From the IMG/VR virus record IMGVR_UViG_3300037200_000052, positions 1-50,328 of that record: a DNA stretch of 50,328 nucleotides; one strand, 5' to 3'. A model generated the notes under the pieces. It was not told the DNA's origin, ran no database searches, and was given only the letters and a program-made list of their open reading frames with translations. Source of the DNA: a virus. This document shows positions 15,888-22,271 of the stretch, one piece after another. Position 1 is the first letter of the stretch, and each line of letters starts with the position of its first letter. The translations under genes were made by a program, and so were the position numbers.

Positions 15888-16105
15888 TGAAAAACAAAAA
15901 CATTCCGAGCGGAGTCCGAAACGCAGCAATCCACGTTTACCAGTCCGGCGCAGAGGTCGGTCGGGAGCCGATAGACTTTTCGCAGTACCGTCTGTGGGCC
16001 GAAGTCCCGAGCGAAGTGTGTGAGGCGCACCGAGTCCTGACCGCTGAGCAGATCGCACGATTCGGCCTCCAGCCCGATACCACGATCTTCGCAATTGAGG
16101 GCTGA
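15888..16105 (+). CDS. Cassette A gene 1, unknown protein, 72 aa
   Basis: The start is ATG 15888 (MKNKNIPSGVRNAAIHVYQS) just after leader copy 1, behind GGGGAG. The product is a small mixed-charge protein with VCEAHRVLTAEQIARFGLQP near its end. It ends in IFAIEG. The last 16 coding bases before the final codon equal those of the first gene of cassette B (17460-17475), which suggests the two cassettes share a frame with replaced contents. No family is recognised. Confidence 0.65.
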
Positions 16106-16127
16106 GCAATTCAGTTGAAGAAAGTTC

Positions 16128-16156
16128 TTTACAAACCGATCTGATAGGTTTATCTT
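16128..16156 (+). promoter_or_regulatory. Sigma70-like promoter inside cassette A
   Basis: TTTACA (16128-16133), a 17-bp spacer and TATCTT (16151-16156) are followed by nine A/C bases and the ATG at 16166. No Shine-Dalgarno is present, so the transcript would have a leader of only 0-3 nt. Confidence 0.5.
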
Positions 16157-16165
16157 AAAAAAACC

Positions 16166-16435
16166 ATGAAAACAAATACAGTTCGAGCAGAAATCCTTCA
16201 ACGGGCCAAAAAGTATGTGGTCATCGACGATGGTCAATTCCAGTATCCGATGCTTCTCTCGGATACCGGCGCTGACACCGCTGACACCCTGCGCGATATG
16301 GGTGCCGATGCCTACTCGCACTGGTGCGCTACTCATCCCGCCGATCTCCGGTACGCCGAGGTCGGCTCGCAGGAGTGTATCGACCTTTGCCGCGATCTGA
16401 TCGAGGCGGGCTGTATATGTTGGAGGATAGCCTAA
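16166..16435 (+). CDS. Cassette A gene 2, unknown acidic protein, 89 aa
   Basis: MKTNTVRAEILQRAKKYVVI begins a small acidic protein with four Cys, two of them in the C-terminal ECIDLCRDLIEAGCICWRIA. A promoter lies directly upstream and no ribosome site is seen, fitting leaderless translation. The next gene starts 2 nt after its stop. Function unknown. Confidence 0.65.
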   Translation: MKTNTVRAEILQRAKKYVVIDDGQFQYPMLLSDTGADTADTLRDMGADAYSHWCATHPADLRYAEVGSQECIDLCRDLIEAGCICWRIA

Positions 16436-16437
16436 GC

Positions 16438-16761
16438 ATGGAGACCTTGCTCGTGTCGCGTGATGTCCGGTTCCGGTGCCCGCATTGCCACAAATGGATG
16501 CGGGTCCTGAAGCCGAATGCACCTCCTGACCGGCGTGCGCTGCTGTCGGGCGATCCGGGAGCACCACGGCGTCCGGGCAGGCTCAGAGGCAGCCGCAACA
16601 GACACCTGCATGGACACCAGAATCCGGCCCTGTGCGCCGAAATACACCGGATGCGACGTGGTGGCTCGACCCTACAGGCCATTGGCACCCGATTCTGCCT
16701 CACGCGCGAGCGGGTCAGGCAACTTTTGCGGGATTTCGACCCCGACGGCAGGCGAAGATGA
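16438..16761 (+). CDS. Zinc-knuckle protein with sigma70 region 4-like helix-turn-helix
   Basis: About 107 residues from ATG 16438; an in-frame ATG at 16417 is also possible. Near the N-terminus lies CPHCHKWM, a CxxC zinc-knuckle-like segment. A Pro/Arg-rich linker follows. The C-terminal part STLQAIGTRFCLTRERVRQL matches the helix-turn-helix of sigma70 region 4, which reads the -35 box. A -35-binding regulator is plausible, perhaps acting on the cassette leaders. It overlaps the next gene by ATGA. Confidence 0.65.
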   Translation: METLLVSRDVRFRCPHCHKWMRVLKPNAPPDRRALLSGDPGAPRRPGRLRGSRNRHLHGHQNPALCAEIHRMRRGGSTLQAIGTRFCLTRERVRQLLRDFDPDGRRR

Positions 16762-16928
16762 AATGTCCTCATTGTCAGCGTGAGATAAACGTCGGTTCGT
16801 TGCTCGGGCCGATCCGTAGCGAACGCAAGGCCGCGTCCAGCCGAGCCAACGGTCTGAGACCCTGTGCGCCCGGCAAACACCGTGGCCGGCCAAAAAAACT
16901 GAGCGATAAAGGTGCAGTTTCAAAATAG
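16758..16928 (+). CDS. Zinc-ribbon/AT-hook-like small protein, paralogue 1
   Basis: A 56-residue protein starts MKCPHCQREINVGSLLG. A CxxC knuckle is followed by a basic stretch and the AT-hook-like HRGRPKKLSDK. The gene at 18535-18678 encodes a clear paralogue (MKCPHCKRSLNVGALLGSI...GGRPRKK). Both close a cassette just before the next leader. A minor-groove DNA-binding role is inferred. The stop overlaps a copy of the 15-bp dispersed repeat. Confidence 0.65.
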   Translation: MKCPHCQREINVGSLLGPIRSERKAASSRANGLRPCAPGKHRGRPKKLSDKGAVSK

Positions 16929-16936
16929 GCCACTAC
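16922..16936 (-). repeat. Dispersed 15-bp repeat, variant copy d
   Basis: On the minus strand it reads GTAGTGGCCTATTTT, two mismatches from copy a. It covers the TAG stop of the gene at 16758-16928. Confidence 0.45.
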
Positions 16937-16953
16937 CTGGATTTCTGTCGGAT

Positions 16954-17105
16954 TGCCAGAATGTCGTCGGAAAATCAGACATTGAGTTGCAAGGGGTTAC
17001 AGAAACAGCGTCGGGATTGATTACATGTCGGAAAACCTTACATATCAATTCATTAAGGAAATTGCATGGTTGGAAGTGGCATGAGGAGTGCTATTCAGAG
17101 GGAGT
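16954..17105 (+). repeat. Cassette leader repeat, copy 2
   Basis: Nearly identical to copies 1 and 3 over about 130 bp, with both TGTCGGAAAA-type boxes (the first as CGTCGGAAAA). It differs from copies 1 and 3 at the CGCAATATGCG stretch, here AGAAACAGCG, so that small dyad is not essential. It contains a possible leader ORF beginning MVGSGMRSAI. Confidence 0.85.
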
Positions 17106-17480
17106 ATGAAAATGAAACTTAGCAAAAATGACCGAAACGATCCGCGCTCGCCAATTTGGAAGCGGCTCTATGCTTGCCTTACCAAAAACAGTTTTCGGGT
17201 GGGCAATTCGAGTTTTCCATTTAGTGGCGACGCTTGGAACACCTGCAGCATCGCCGGCCTTGACTCGCCGGAGGTGAATAGAAGCCTTCAAAAGCTACTG
17301 GAACACACCAAGCGGGGTCGGGAACGCGAAATGATTCTTATCTGCGCTGAACTCGGGCGCTTCTGGCTCGATGCACCAGAAAATAGTCGCCATCTATGCC
17401 GCGCCGACGTTCAGAAAAGCGTCGATGGACTCACGGCTATTGCTAACCGATACGTCGAAATCTTCGCAATTGAGGTCTGA
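17106..17480 (+). CDS. Cassette B gene 1, unknown protein, 124 aa
   Basis: The start is ATG 17106 (MKMKLSKNDRNDPRSPIWKR), directly after leader copy 2 and GGGAG. The product is helical with several Trp and Cys. It ends YVEIFAIEV, sharing its last codons at DNA level with cassette A gene 1. No family is recognised. The middle (LDSPEVNRSLQKLLEHTKRG, LGRFWLDAPENSRHLCRADV) suggests a small helical bundle. Confidence 0.65.
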   Translation: MKMKLSKNDRNDPRSPIWKRLYACLTKNSFRVGNSSFPFSGDAWNTCSIAGLDSPEVNRSLQKLLEHTKRGREREMILICAELGRFWLDAPENSRHLCRADVQKSVDGLTAIANRYVEIFAIEV

Positions 17481-17497
17481 CCTACGACAGGATATAG

Positions 17498-17516
17498 AAG
17501 GAATGACACAGTGAAA
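17498..17516 (+). promoter_or_regulatory. Repeated translation start block AAGGAATGACACAGTGAAA, copy 1
   Basis: The same 19 bases occur at 18251-18269, where they form the ribosome site and GTG start of the gene at 18264. Here the matching GTG opens a five-codon ORF (GTG AAA AGG AGA ATG TAG) ending just before the ATG at 17531. It may be a leader peptide or a relic of a replaced gene. Confidence 0.5.
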
Positions 17517-17530
17517 AGGAGAATGTAGTT

Positions 17531-18160
17531 ATGATCAAAAAACTCGGAACCATTGAGCAAGAGGTCAAAGCCTGCCGCGAAGCTTTTGCCGCCTCAAAAG
17601 TAGGCGATATGGTATGGCTTTGCCACCATGGAGTGCTTTGCGAGGATCTTACCGAGCCCCCAGAGGCCAGAATTGCCTACATTTTGGCATACAAGCCGGA
17701 ACATGAGCAAGCCCGACGGTTGCGCGAGTTTCGTCCGGTCAAAAGCAAAAAGGCCGTCGCCAAATGGCAGGCCGAGTGCGACGCGATGAGCGCCAAACGG
17801 CAGGCCAAGCGCGACGCGGTGAGCGCCAAATGGCGGGCCAAACGCGATGCGGTTGCCGCCAAATGGCGGCCCGGGTACGACGCGGTGAACGCCAAATGGC
17901 AGGCCAAACACGACGCGGTGGACGCCAAATGGCAGGCCGAGTGCGACGCGGTTGCCGCCAAATGGCGGGCCGAGCTCGACGCGGCGGACGCCAAATGGCA
18001 GGCCGAGCGCGATGCGGTGGCCGCCAAATGGCGGGCCGAGCGCGATGCGATGAACGCCAGATGGCGGGCCGAGGACGACGCGATGGATGCCAAACTGGAA
18101 GCACTGCACAAAAAAGAATATCCGTTCACGCGCTGGAACGGAAAGACGATGTTTGTCTGA
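17531..18160 (+). CDS. Hendecad-repeat coiled-coil protein
   Basis: A 209-residue protein starts at ATG 17531 behind GGAG. Residues 1-76 form a non-repeated domain (VGDMVWLCHHGVLCEDLTEP). Then ten copies of an 11-residue unit follow, of the type AKWQAECDAVA, with Trp at the third place, and a short tail (HKKEYPFTRWNGKTMFV). Eleven-residue repeats usually form right-handed coiled coils. Repeats are nearly identical in DNA, so the number of units may vary. Partner and role are unknown. Confidence 0.75.
   Translation: MIKKLGTIEQEVKACREAFAASKVGDMVWLCHHGVLCEDLTEPPEARIAYILAYKPEHEQARRLREFRPVKSKKAVAKWQAECDAMSAKRQAKRDAVSAKWRAKRDAVAAKWRPGYDAVNAKWQAKHDAVDAKWQAECDAVAAKWRAELDAADAKWQAERDAVAAKWRAERDAMNARWRAEDDAMDAKLEALHKKEYPFTRWNGKTMFV
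17759..18088 (+). repeat. Ten 33-bp tandem repeats inside the coiled-coil gene
   Basis: Units begin GCCAAATGGCAGGCCGAG and encode A-K-W-[QR]-A-[EK]-x-D-A-x-x. Changes are mostly confined to codons 7 and 10-11. The 33-bp period is a multiple of three, so other frames remain open as well and produce false ORFs. Confidence 0.85.
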
Positions 18161-18250
18161 CCTTCGCGCCTATCCGCCCGCGATTAGATCACGGGCGGTT
18201 GCGCGGCGGGGAGTGAGAGCGGTGGTTCAATGACGACCACGGCAAACCAA

Positions 18251-18269
18251 AAGGAATGACACAGTGAAA
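18251..18269 (+). promoter_or_regulatory. Repeated translation start block, copy 2
   Basis: Identical to 17498-17516. AAGGA lies eight bases ahead of the GTG start at 18264. Confidence 0.5.
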
Positions 18270-18473
18270 TGGAATCTAAAATTTGAGAGCGGCGTTTGCT
18301 GGCGTCAGCCGGGCGCAAGGAAGCCCGTTGAGTTTGACACGGTAGAGTTGGCTTTGGCTTCCGCCAAAACTTCCGCAGATCAACTAGCGCGTGCTGGCTA
18401 TGCCAGTGAAGCGCGTTTGTTCAAAGCGGCACAAGCGGTCAAGATTGATATGCGCTGGGGAAAGGACAAATGA
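18264..18473 (+). CDS. Cassette B gene 3, unknown protein, 69 aa
   Basis: GTG start at 18264 with AAGGA correctly spaced. The small alpha/beta protein has VELALASAKTSADQLARAGY and a C-terminal KIDMRWGKDK. It resembles short phage proteins with one sheet and a helix but has no known family. About 60 nt separate it from the zinc-ribbon paralogue. Confidence 0.6.
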   Translation: MKWNLKFESGVCWRQPGARKPVEFDTVELALASAKTSADQLARAGYASEARLFKAAQAVKIDMRWGKDK

Positions 18474-18534
18474 ACCGACTCTCCAATACTGACCGCTCGC
18501 GGGTTGTTGCCTGCATTGTCGAGGACAACAGCCG

Positions 18535-18678
18535 ATGAAATGCCCACATTGTAAGCGGAGTCTGAATGTCGGGGCTTTGCTTGGCTCGATAAAGTCCAAG
18601 GCCAAATCCGATGCGTCGCGCCAGAACGGGAAGCTTGGGGGACGCCCTCGAAAGAAGCCCACCGAACAGAAGGGTTAA
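18535..18678 (+). CDS. Zinc-ribbon/AT-hook-like small protein, paralogue 2
   Basis: A 47-residue ORF from ATG 18535 to TAA 18678. It is a paralogue of the protein at 16758-16928: both share M-K-C-P-H-C, the N-V-G-[SA]-L-L-G segment and a basic G-R-P-[KR]-K AT-hook-like motif. It closes cassette B, four bases before leader copy 3. No ribosome site stands out. Confidence 0.65.
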   Translation: MKCPHCKRSLNVGALLGSIKSKAKSDASRQNGKLGGRPRKKPTEQKG

Positions 18679-18681
18679 TAA

Positions 18682-18832
18682 TGTGTAAAGAAAGGCAGAA
18701 TCGTGTCGGAAAAGCAGACATTGAGTTGCAACGGGTTACGCAATATGCGTCGGGATTGATTACATGTCGGAAAACCTTACATATCAATTCCTTGGGCAAA
18801 TTGCATGGTTGGACCTGGCATGAGGAGTGCTA
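18682..18832 (+). repeat. Cassette leader repeat, copy 3
   Basis: Copy 3 shares the upstream TGTGTAAA...AAAGGCAGAATCG stretch with copy 1 and the GCATGGTTGG stretch with copy 2. It therefore looks like the common ancestor type or a recombinant. It leads straight into the gene at 18836. The possible leader ORF here reads MVGPGMRSANYV and overlaps that gene's start. Confidence 0.85.
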
Positions 18833-18835
18833 ACT

Positions 18836-19192
18836 ATGTATGAAATGAACAAAATCAAACACAATAATAACTGCGGAGAGAGAAGGCAGGAGAACCAAAT
18901 GAATTACGAAAATCGAAAATACGGAATCAAAATTGAAGGGGATACAATCACCGCCCATTTTGGTGCGTTTGACCAAAACGAATACCGCACCCAAGCTAAC
19001 ACCGAAGTATGGGGATACCCAGCGAAAACCATCGCCTTCTGGAAAAGCCCGAAGTCGCGGGGGGGAGGATGGGTTGGCGTGAATCTCGAAACCGATGCCG
19101 TTTCCAACCACACCGAGCTTTATCTTCTTCTTCACGAACTTCGGGGCGAGTCCCAAACCGGTGACGCCGTGGACAAGGCAGGTGGGGAGTGA
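18836..19192 (+). CDS. Cassette C gene 1, unknown protein, 118 aa
   Basis: ATG 18836 follows AGGAG with 8-nt spacing. A second in-frame ATG at 18899 (MNYENRKYGIKIEGDTITAH) has an even better AGGAG with 6-nt spacing and would give 97 residues. The sequence is beta-rich with a Gly/Trp loop (SRGGGWVGVNLE). No family is recognised. The next gene overlaps by GTGA. Confidence 0.65.
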   Translation: MYEMNKIKHNNNCGERRQENQMNYENRKYGIKIEGDTITAHFGAFDQNEYRTQANTEVWGYPAKTIAFWKSPKSRGGGWVGVNLETDAVSNHTELYLLLHELRGESQTGDAVDKAGGE

Positions 19193-19308
19193 ACCCAAAT
19201 CGACATCCCACCGGCGCGTTTGTCGGCATGGTAATAATCCTCACCCTCGCCTTCTGGCTGTCATGGCTGGCCTATGCTATTTACAACTGGCAGATCGTGA
19301 AACCATGA
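19189..19308 (+). CDS. Small single-pass membrane protein, 39 aa
   Basis: A GTG start at 19189 overlaps the upstream stop (GTGA) and its own stop overlaps the next ATG. Residues about 11-32 (FVGMVIILTLAFWLSWLAYA) form one hydrophobic helix. It could act at the host membrane, for example in exclusion or inhibition. That is speculation from cargo-like context. Confidence 0.6.
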   Translation: MNPNRHPTGAFVGMVIILTLAFWLSWLAYAIYNWQIVKP

Positions 19309-19502
19309 CCCCGCCCATCACCGTTGCGGCCAAGAAACTGATTGCCCAGCTATCTGTCGAGGGCCGGGGAACGTATGCCGAGATCGTCAATGTATGCCTT
19401 CGGGAAATGGGAACGCCACTGGTCAACGGGTTGCAATGGCATGACGTTAGGTTTTGCCTTCGGTCGGGACTTCTGCCGATCAAAGAAAGCGTGACGAAAT
19501 GA
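19305..19502 (+). CDS. Cassette C gene 3, small helical protein, 65 aa
   Basis: MTPPITVAAKKLIAQLSVEG starts at the ATG of an ATGA overlap. The product is helical with VCLREMGTPLVNGLQWHDVR. It might be a small winged or helix-turn-helix protein. No family is certain. Its 3' end overlaps the convergent HNH gene by 23 nt. Confidence 0.6.
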   Translation: MTPPITVAAKKLIAQLSVEGRGTYAEIVNVCLREMGTPLVNGLQWHDVRFCLRSGLLPIKESVTK

Positions 19503-19863
19503 ATCTATCCCGAGCCACCATCACCAAATCTATCAGCTTACGACCTTCTGCCGGGTTCTGGTGTACCCAATCATGGTGCGCTCTACAAAGACAGATTCCG
19601 TTCGATTCAACGTGTCTCAAATCTGACCGCGCCTTTTTTCCCTCGATGTGGTGCGCGTGATTCGTGTTGTACCGGTCGCAGTGTGGTCTGAATACCCGAT
19701 TCCACAACTGACACTGGTTCCCATCCCTCTCTAGTACCGCCTTCCTCCACTTCGCATCCAGGTACTCGACTCGCCCCCGGTTCTTCGACCGCTTCCGTAA
19801 CGGCGCCTTGCGTACACGTGGAGTTCCAACTGCGTTGAGTCTTTGTAGCCCACTACCCCCCAT
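19480..19863 (-). CDS. HNH endonuclease
   Basis: A 127-residue protein with basic N-terminus (RVRKAPLRKRSKNRGR) and an HNH core: NHAHHIEGKKARSDLRHVES, then NGICLCRAHHDWVH. The paired His, the Asn before G-I-C-L-C and the final His form the metal site. It is the last gene of the early operon, overlapping the methyltransferase gene. It could be a free-standing nicking or homing enzyme, or a packaging-associated HNH. Confidence 0.8.
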   Translation of the reverse strand: MGGSGLQRLNAVGTPRVRKAPLRKRSKNRGRVEYLDAKWRKAVLERDGNQCQLWNRVFRPHCDRYNTNHAHHIEGKKARSDLRHVESNGICLCRAHHDWVHQNPAEGRKLIDLVMVARDRFISSRFL

Positions 19864-20821
19864 CCACCGATATCAACTCCTGTTCTTTCACTTCTGGCTT
19901 GATGTCCGCTAGATTCCGAACCGCCTGTCGGAAGTAGGATGCCTTGAGTTCCACCCCGACCGCACGCCTGCCATTTAGCACAGCACCATAGACCTCGCTA
20001 CCAACCCCCATGAAAGGCGTCACTACCGTCTCGCCCGCATTCGACCAAAGGACGACCGCGCGTTCTATCACGTCGAGTTGCAATGGATGAACATGGCGCT
20101 CATCGTCTGGTTCCCGGCTTTCCTTGTAGGGCAATACCCGCTCAATCCGAATATCATCCCAAAACGCGCTTGCGTATTGTCTCCAAATCCAGTGTGAGTA
20201 TCGGTTCTCGATCTGGTTCCCCTGGTGGCCTTTATATTGCTGTAGCTCTCTGGGAATCTCGCGCGATCCCGCGTAAGTGGCAAGACCTGTCGGATGCCCC
20301 ACCGGGATTGCATTCTCGCCTTTCTTGCGGAACATAAGCAGATAGTCCGCTGCCGCAACATCGCAGAGAGTCGAGTCATTTACAACTTGCGCGTGTGCAA
20401 GACCTTTCGCCATCGTGCGATTTCGGACGCCAAGAGGTTCTTTCCAAACGTGATAACGAGCGCAGTATTGGAATCCAAGTTTCTCATGGAGCCGGATGAT
20501 GTCTCCCGAGAAGTCAATCAGTCCTCCGCCAGTGTTCGCCCCCGCCCGGGGCACGTCCGCACAATGCACGGCACTGATCCTGCCGGGCTTGGTGAGCCGA
20601 TGGAGTTCTTTCACTACAAAACCGTAATGTTCAAAAAATTCGTCGTAGTCGCGGCAGTTGCTCATATCGCGTTCGCTTGACGAATAATTATACAGCCCGG
20701 CAAACGGCGGACTGTAAATACTCATGTCTGCCGTGTTCGCTGGTAGTGATGGCAATACCTCGCAGCAATCGCCGCAGTAGAGAGCGTATCGGTCAGTTAT
20801 GGTTTGGTCTTTGACAGCCAT
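19853..20821 (-). CDS. Beta-class DNA methyltransferase (N4-cytosine or N6-adenine)
   Basis: In this 322-residue protein the catalytic motif IV, YSPPFAGLYNY (residues 36-46), comes first and the SAM-binding motif I, TPFMGVGSEVYGAVLNGRRAVGVEL, near the C-terminus, which defines the beta order. S-P-P-F favours N4-cytosine. No cognate restriction gene is next to it except the HNH gene, so a solitary protective enzyme is likely. It overlaps the upstream helicase gene by 25 nt. Confidence 0.85.
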   Translation of the reverse strand: MAVKDQTITDRYALYCGDCCEVLPSLPANTADMSIYSPPFAGLYNYSSSERDMSNCRDYDEFFEHYGFVVKELHRLTKPGRISAVHCADVPRAGANTGGGLIDFSGDIIRLHEKLGFQYCARYHVWKEPLGVRNRTMAKGLAHAQVVNDSTLCDVAAADYLLMFRKKGENAIPVGHPTGLATYAGSREIPRELQQYKGHQGNQIENRYSHWIWRQYASAFWDDIRIERVLPYKESREPDDERHVHPLQLDVIERAVVLWSNAGETVVTPFMGVGSEVYGAVLNGRRAVGVELKASYFRQAVRNLADIKPEVKEQELISVDGG

Positions 20822-22179
20822 GACGGGACTTCCTCCTGTTTGGTGTAGTCGTTTTGTCGTTTGATTTTCAGTTCGTCCATCATCAGCGCGACCAGATGTT
20901 CAAACATTACGTCCGCTGCTTCCGTCTTTCGTTTCAGATTGGCAAGGACGTTGGCCTGTCCATCCGTAGATATGAGGTCAACTGTCACTGGCCGTTTCTG
21001 ACCGAATCGCCAGCACCGTCGCGTTGCCTGATAGTATTGCTCATAGGAATGCGATGGGAAAAACGTCATGTGGGCGCAGTGCTGAAAGTTCAAACCCAGC
21101 GAAGCTATGGTTGGTTTTGTGACAATCACGCGCACCTTGCCAGAAACAAAATCCCTGAATGCTTCCTCCTTGCTATCTTCGCTGTCACTCCCTTCGATGT
21201 CCACAGATCCGGGAATCAGCTTCTTGAGCAGCTTGGCCTCTGTGTTCAAGTGACACCATGCGATCGCCGGTTTCTTGTGGGCGTTAATGAGTTCAGCAGA
21301 CATCTCGCATCGCTCATTGACCGTTCTGTGCAATTCCTCGCGTTGTTCCTGTAATCCGCTTGCCGGAAGTTCAAAGAGCATCCCTTCGGCCTTGCGCCGG
21401 GCTGTGACCTTATGCGCCCGTACAATCAATTCCGGCAGCTTGAAATCCGCATCATCGAAACCCATGTCGGAAGGCTTACGCATGGCTCGCGCCCATGAGC
21501 AGACCCACCGCCAAAAATCATGCTCCGCGTGACCTCGGAAATGCCAACCCTGACCGCCGCGGTTATAGAGCTTCACGAACACTTTGTCGCGTTTAAAGAA
21601 TCGGTTGAGCATGTCCATGTAACCTAGTTCACCAAGCGCATCCGATGAAGTTCCAAGTTCGATGTAATCATTCGGCGCGGCGGTCGCCGTATAGAGTGCA
21701 CGATAGGGAATCTTGCGCATGAAGTCCGTCACAGCCTGACGGGTAGCGCCGTCGAAGTTTTTCAAAATGCTCGACTCATCGCAAACCACGCCACCGAAGT
21801 CAGATGGTGCGAAGTGGTGTAGCCGTTCGTAATTCGTCACAACCAAACGACTGCTTGTGCCGCCAAGACCATCTCGTAAATGTTCTACCTCAAGGTCGAG
21901 CTTTGCGCCTTCTCGTACTGTCTGGAATGCGACCGATAGCGGAGTCAGAATTAGAACTGGCTTATCAGTTTTTTGGGCGACATTCTCGGCCCATACAAGT
22001 TGCTGAAAAGTCTTTCCAAGCCCACAATCGGCGAACGTCGCTGCTCGGCCTTTTCGGAGGGCCCATTCTGTCAGAGCTACTTGAAATGGGAATAGCTTTG
22101 ATGGCATCCATGTGGGCGCGAAGCCGTACTCGGAACCGACATGAGTTTTCCGTTGAAGGAAGTTGATGTAGTGATTCAT
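20797..22179 (-). CDS. SNF2-like SF2 helicase
   Basis: A 460-residue helicase. Walker A ADCGLGKT lies at residues 50-57, the DEXX box at VVCDESSILKN, motif III at YTATAAPND and motif VI at QATRRCWRFGQKRPV. It is a compact SNF2/DEAD type common in phages and probably remodels or unwinds phage DNA. The start at ATG 22179 is coupled by ATGA to a 31-residue ORF with GGAG nearby. Confidence 0.85.
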   Translation of the reverse strand: MNHYINFLQRKTHVGSEYGFAPTWMPSKLFPFQVALTEWALRKGRAATFADCGLGKTFQQLVWAENVAQKTDKPVLILTPLSVAFQTVREGAKLDLEVEHLRDGLGGTSSRLVVTNYERLHHFAPSDFGGVVCDESSILKNFDGATRQAVTDFMRKIPYRALYTATAAPNDYIELGTSSDALGELGYMDMLNRFFKRDKVFVKLYNRGGQGWHFRGHAEHDFWRWVCSWARAMRKPSDMGFDDADFKLPELIVRAHKVTARRKAEGMLFELPASGLQEQREELHRTVNERCEMSAELINAHKKPAIAWCHLNTEAKLLKKLIPGSVDIEGSDSEDSKEEAFRDFVSGKVRVIVTKPTIASLGLNFQHCAHMTFFPSHSYEQYYQATRRCWRFGQKRPVTVDLISTDGQANVLANLKRKTEAADVMFEHLVALMMDELKIKRQNDYTKQEEVPSWLSKTKP

Positions 22180-22271
22180 AGTAGCTCTCCGTTCGTATCG
22201 CTGGCCGTGTCAATCCCCCGTCCGCACCCGCATTCCCACTGCCAGTTTGTTCCCTCCTTGTCCTCAAACAT
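22176..22271 (-). CDS. 31-aa coupled small protein
   Basis: MFEDKEGTNWQWECGCGRGI begins inside the end of the primase gene, and its TGA overlaps the ATG of the helicase gene. It contains a C-G-C knuckle. Coupling on both sides argues that it is translated. Confidence 0.5.
   Translation of the reverse strand: MFEDKEGTNWQWECGCGRGIDTASDTNGELL

Noticed and set aside
17594-18216. Alternative Arg/Ala-rich frames over the 33-bp repeats
   Set aside because: Same periodicity effect; the frame with a ribosome site and a non-repeated N-terminal domain was chosen.
18398-18799. Minus-strand ORF across cassette leader 3
   Set aside because: Similar frames at the other leaders arise from the repeat; the region is regulatory on the plus strand and the frame overlaps two plus-strand genes.
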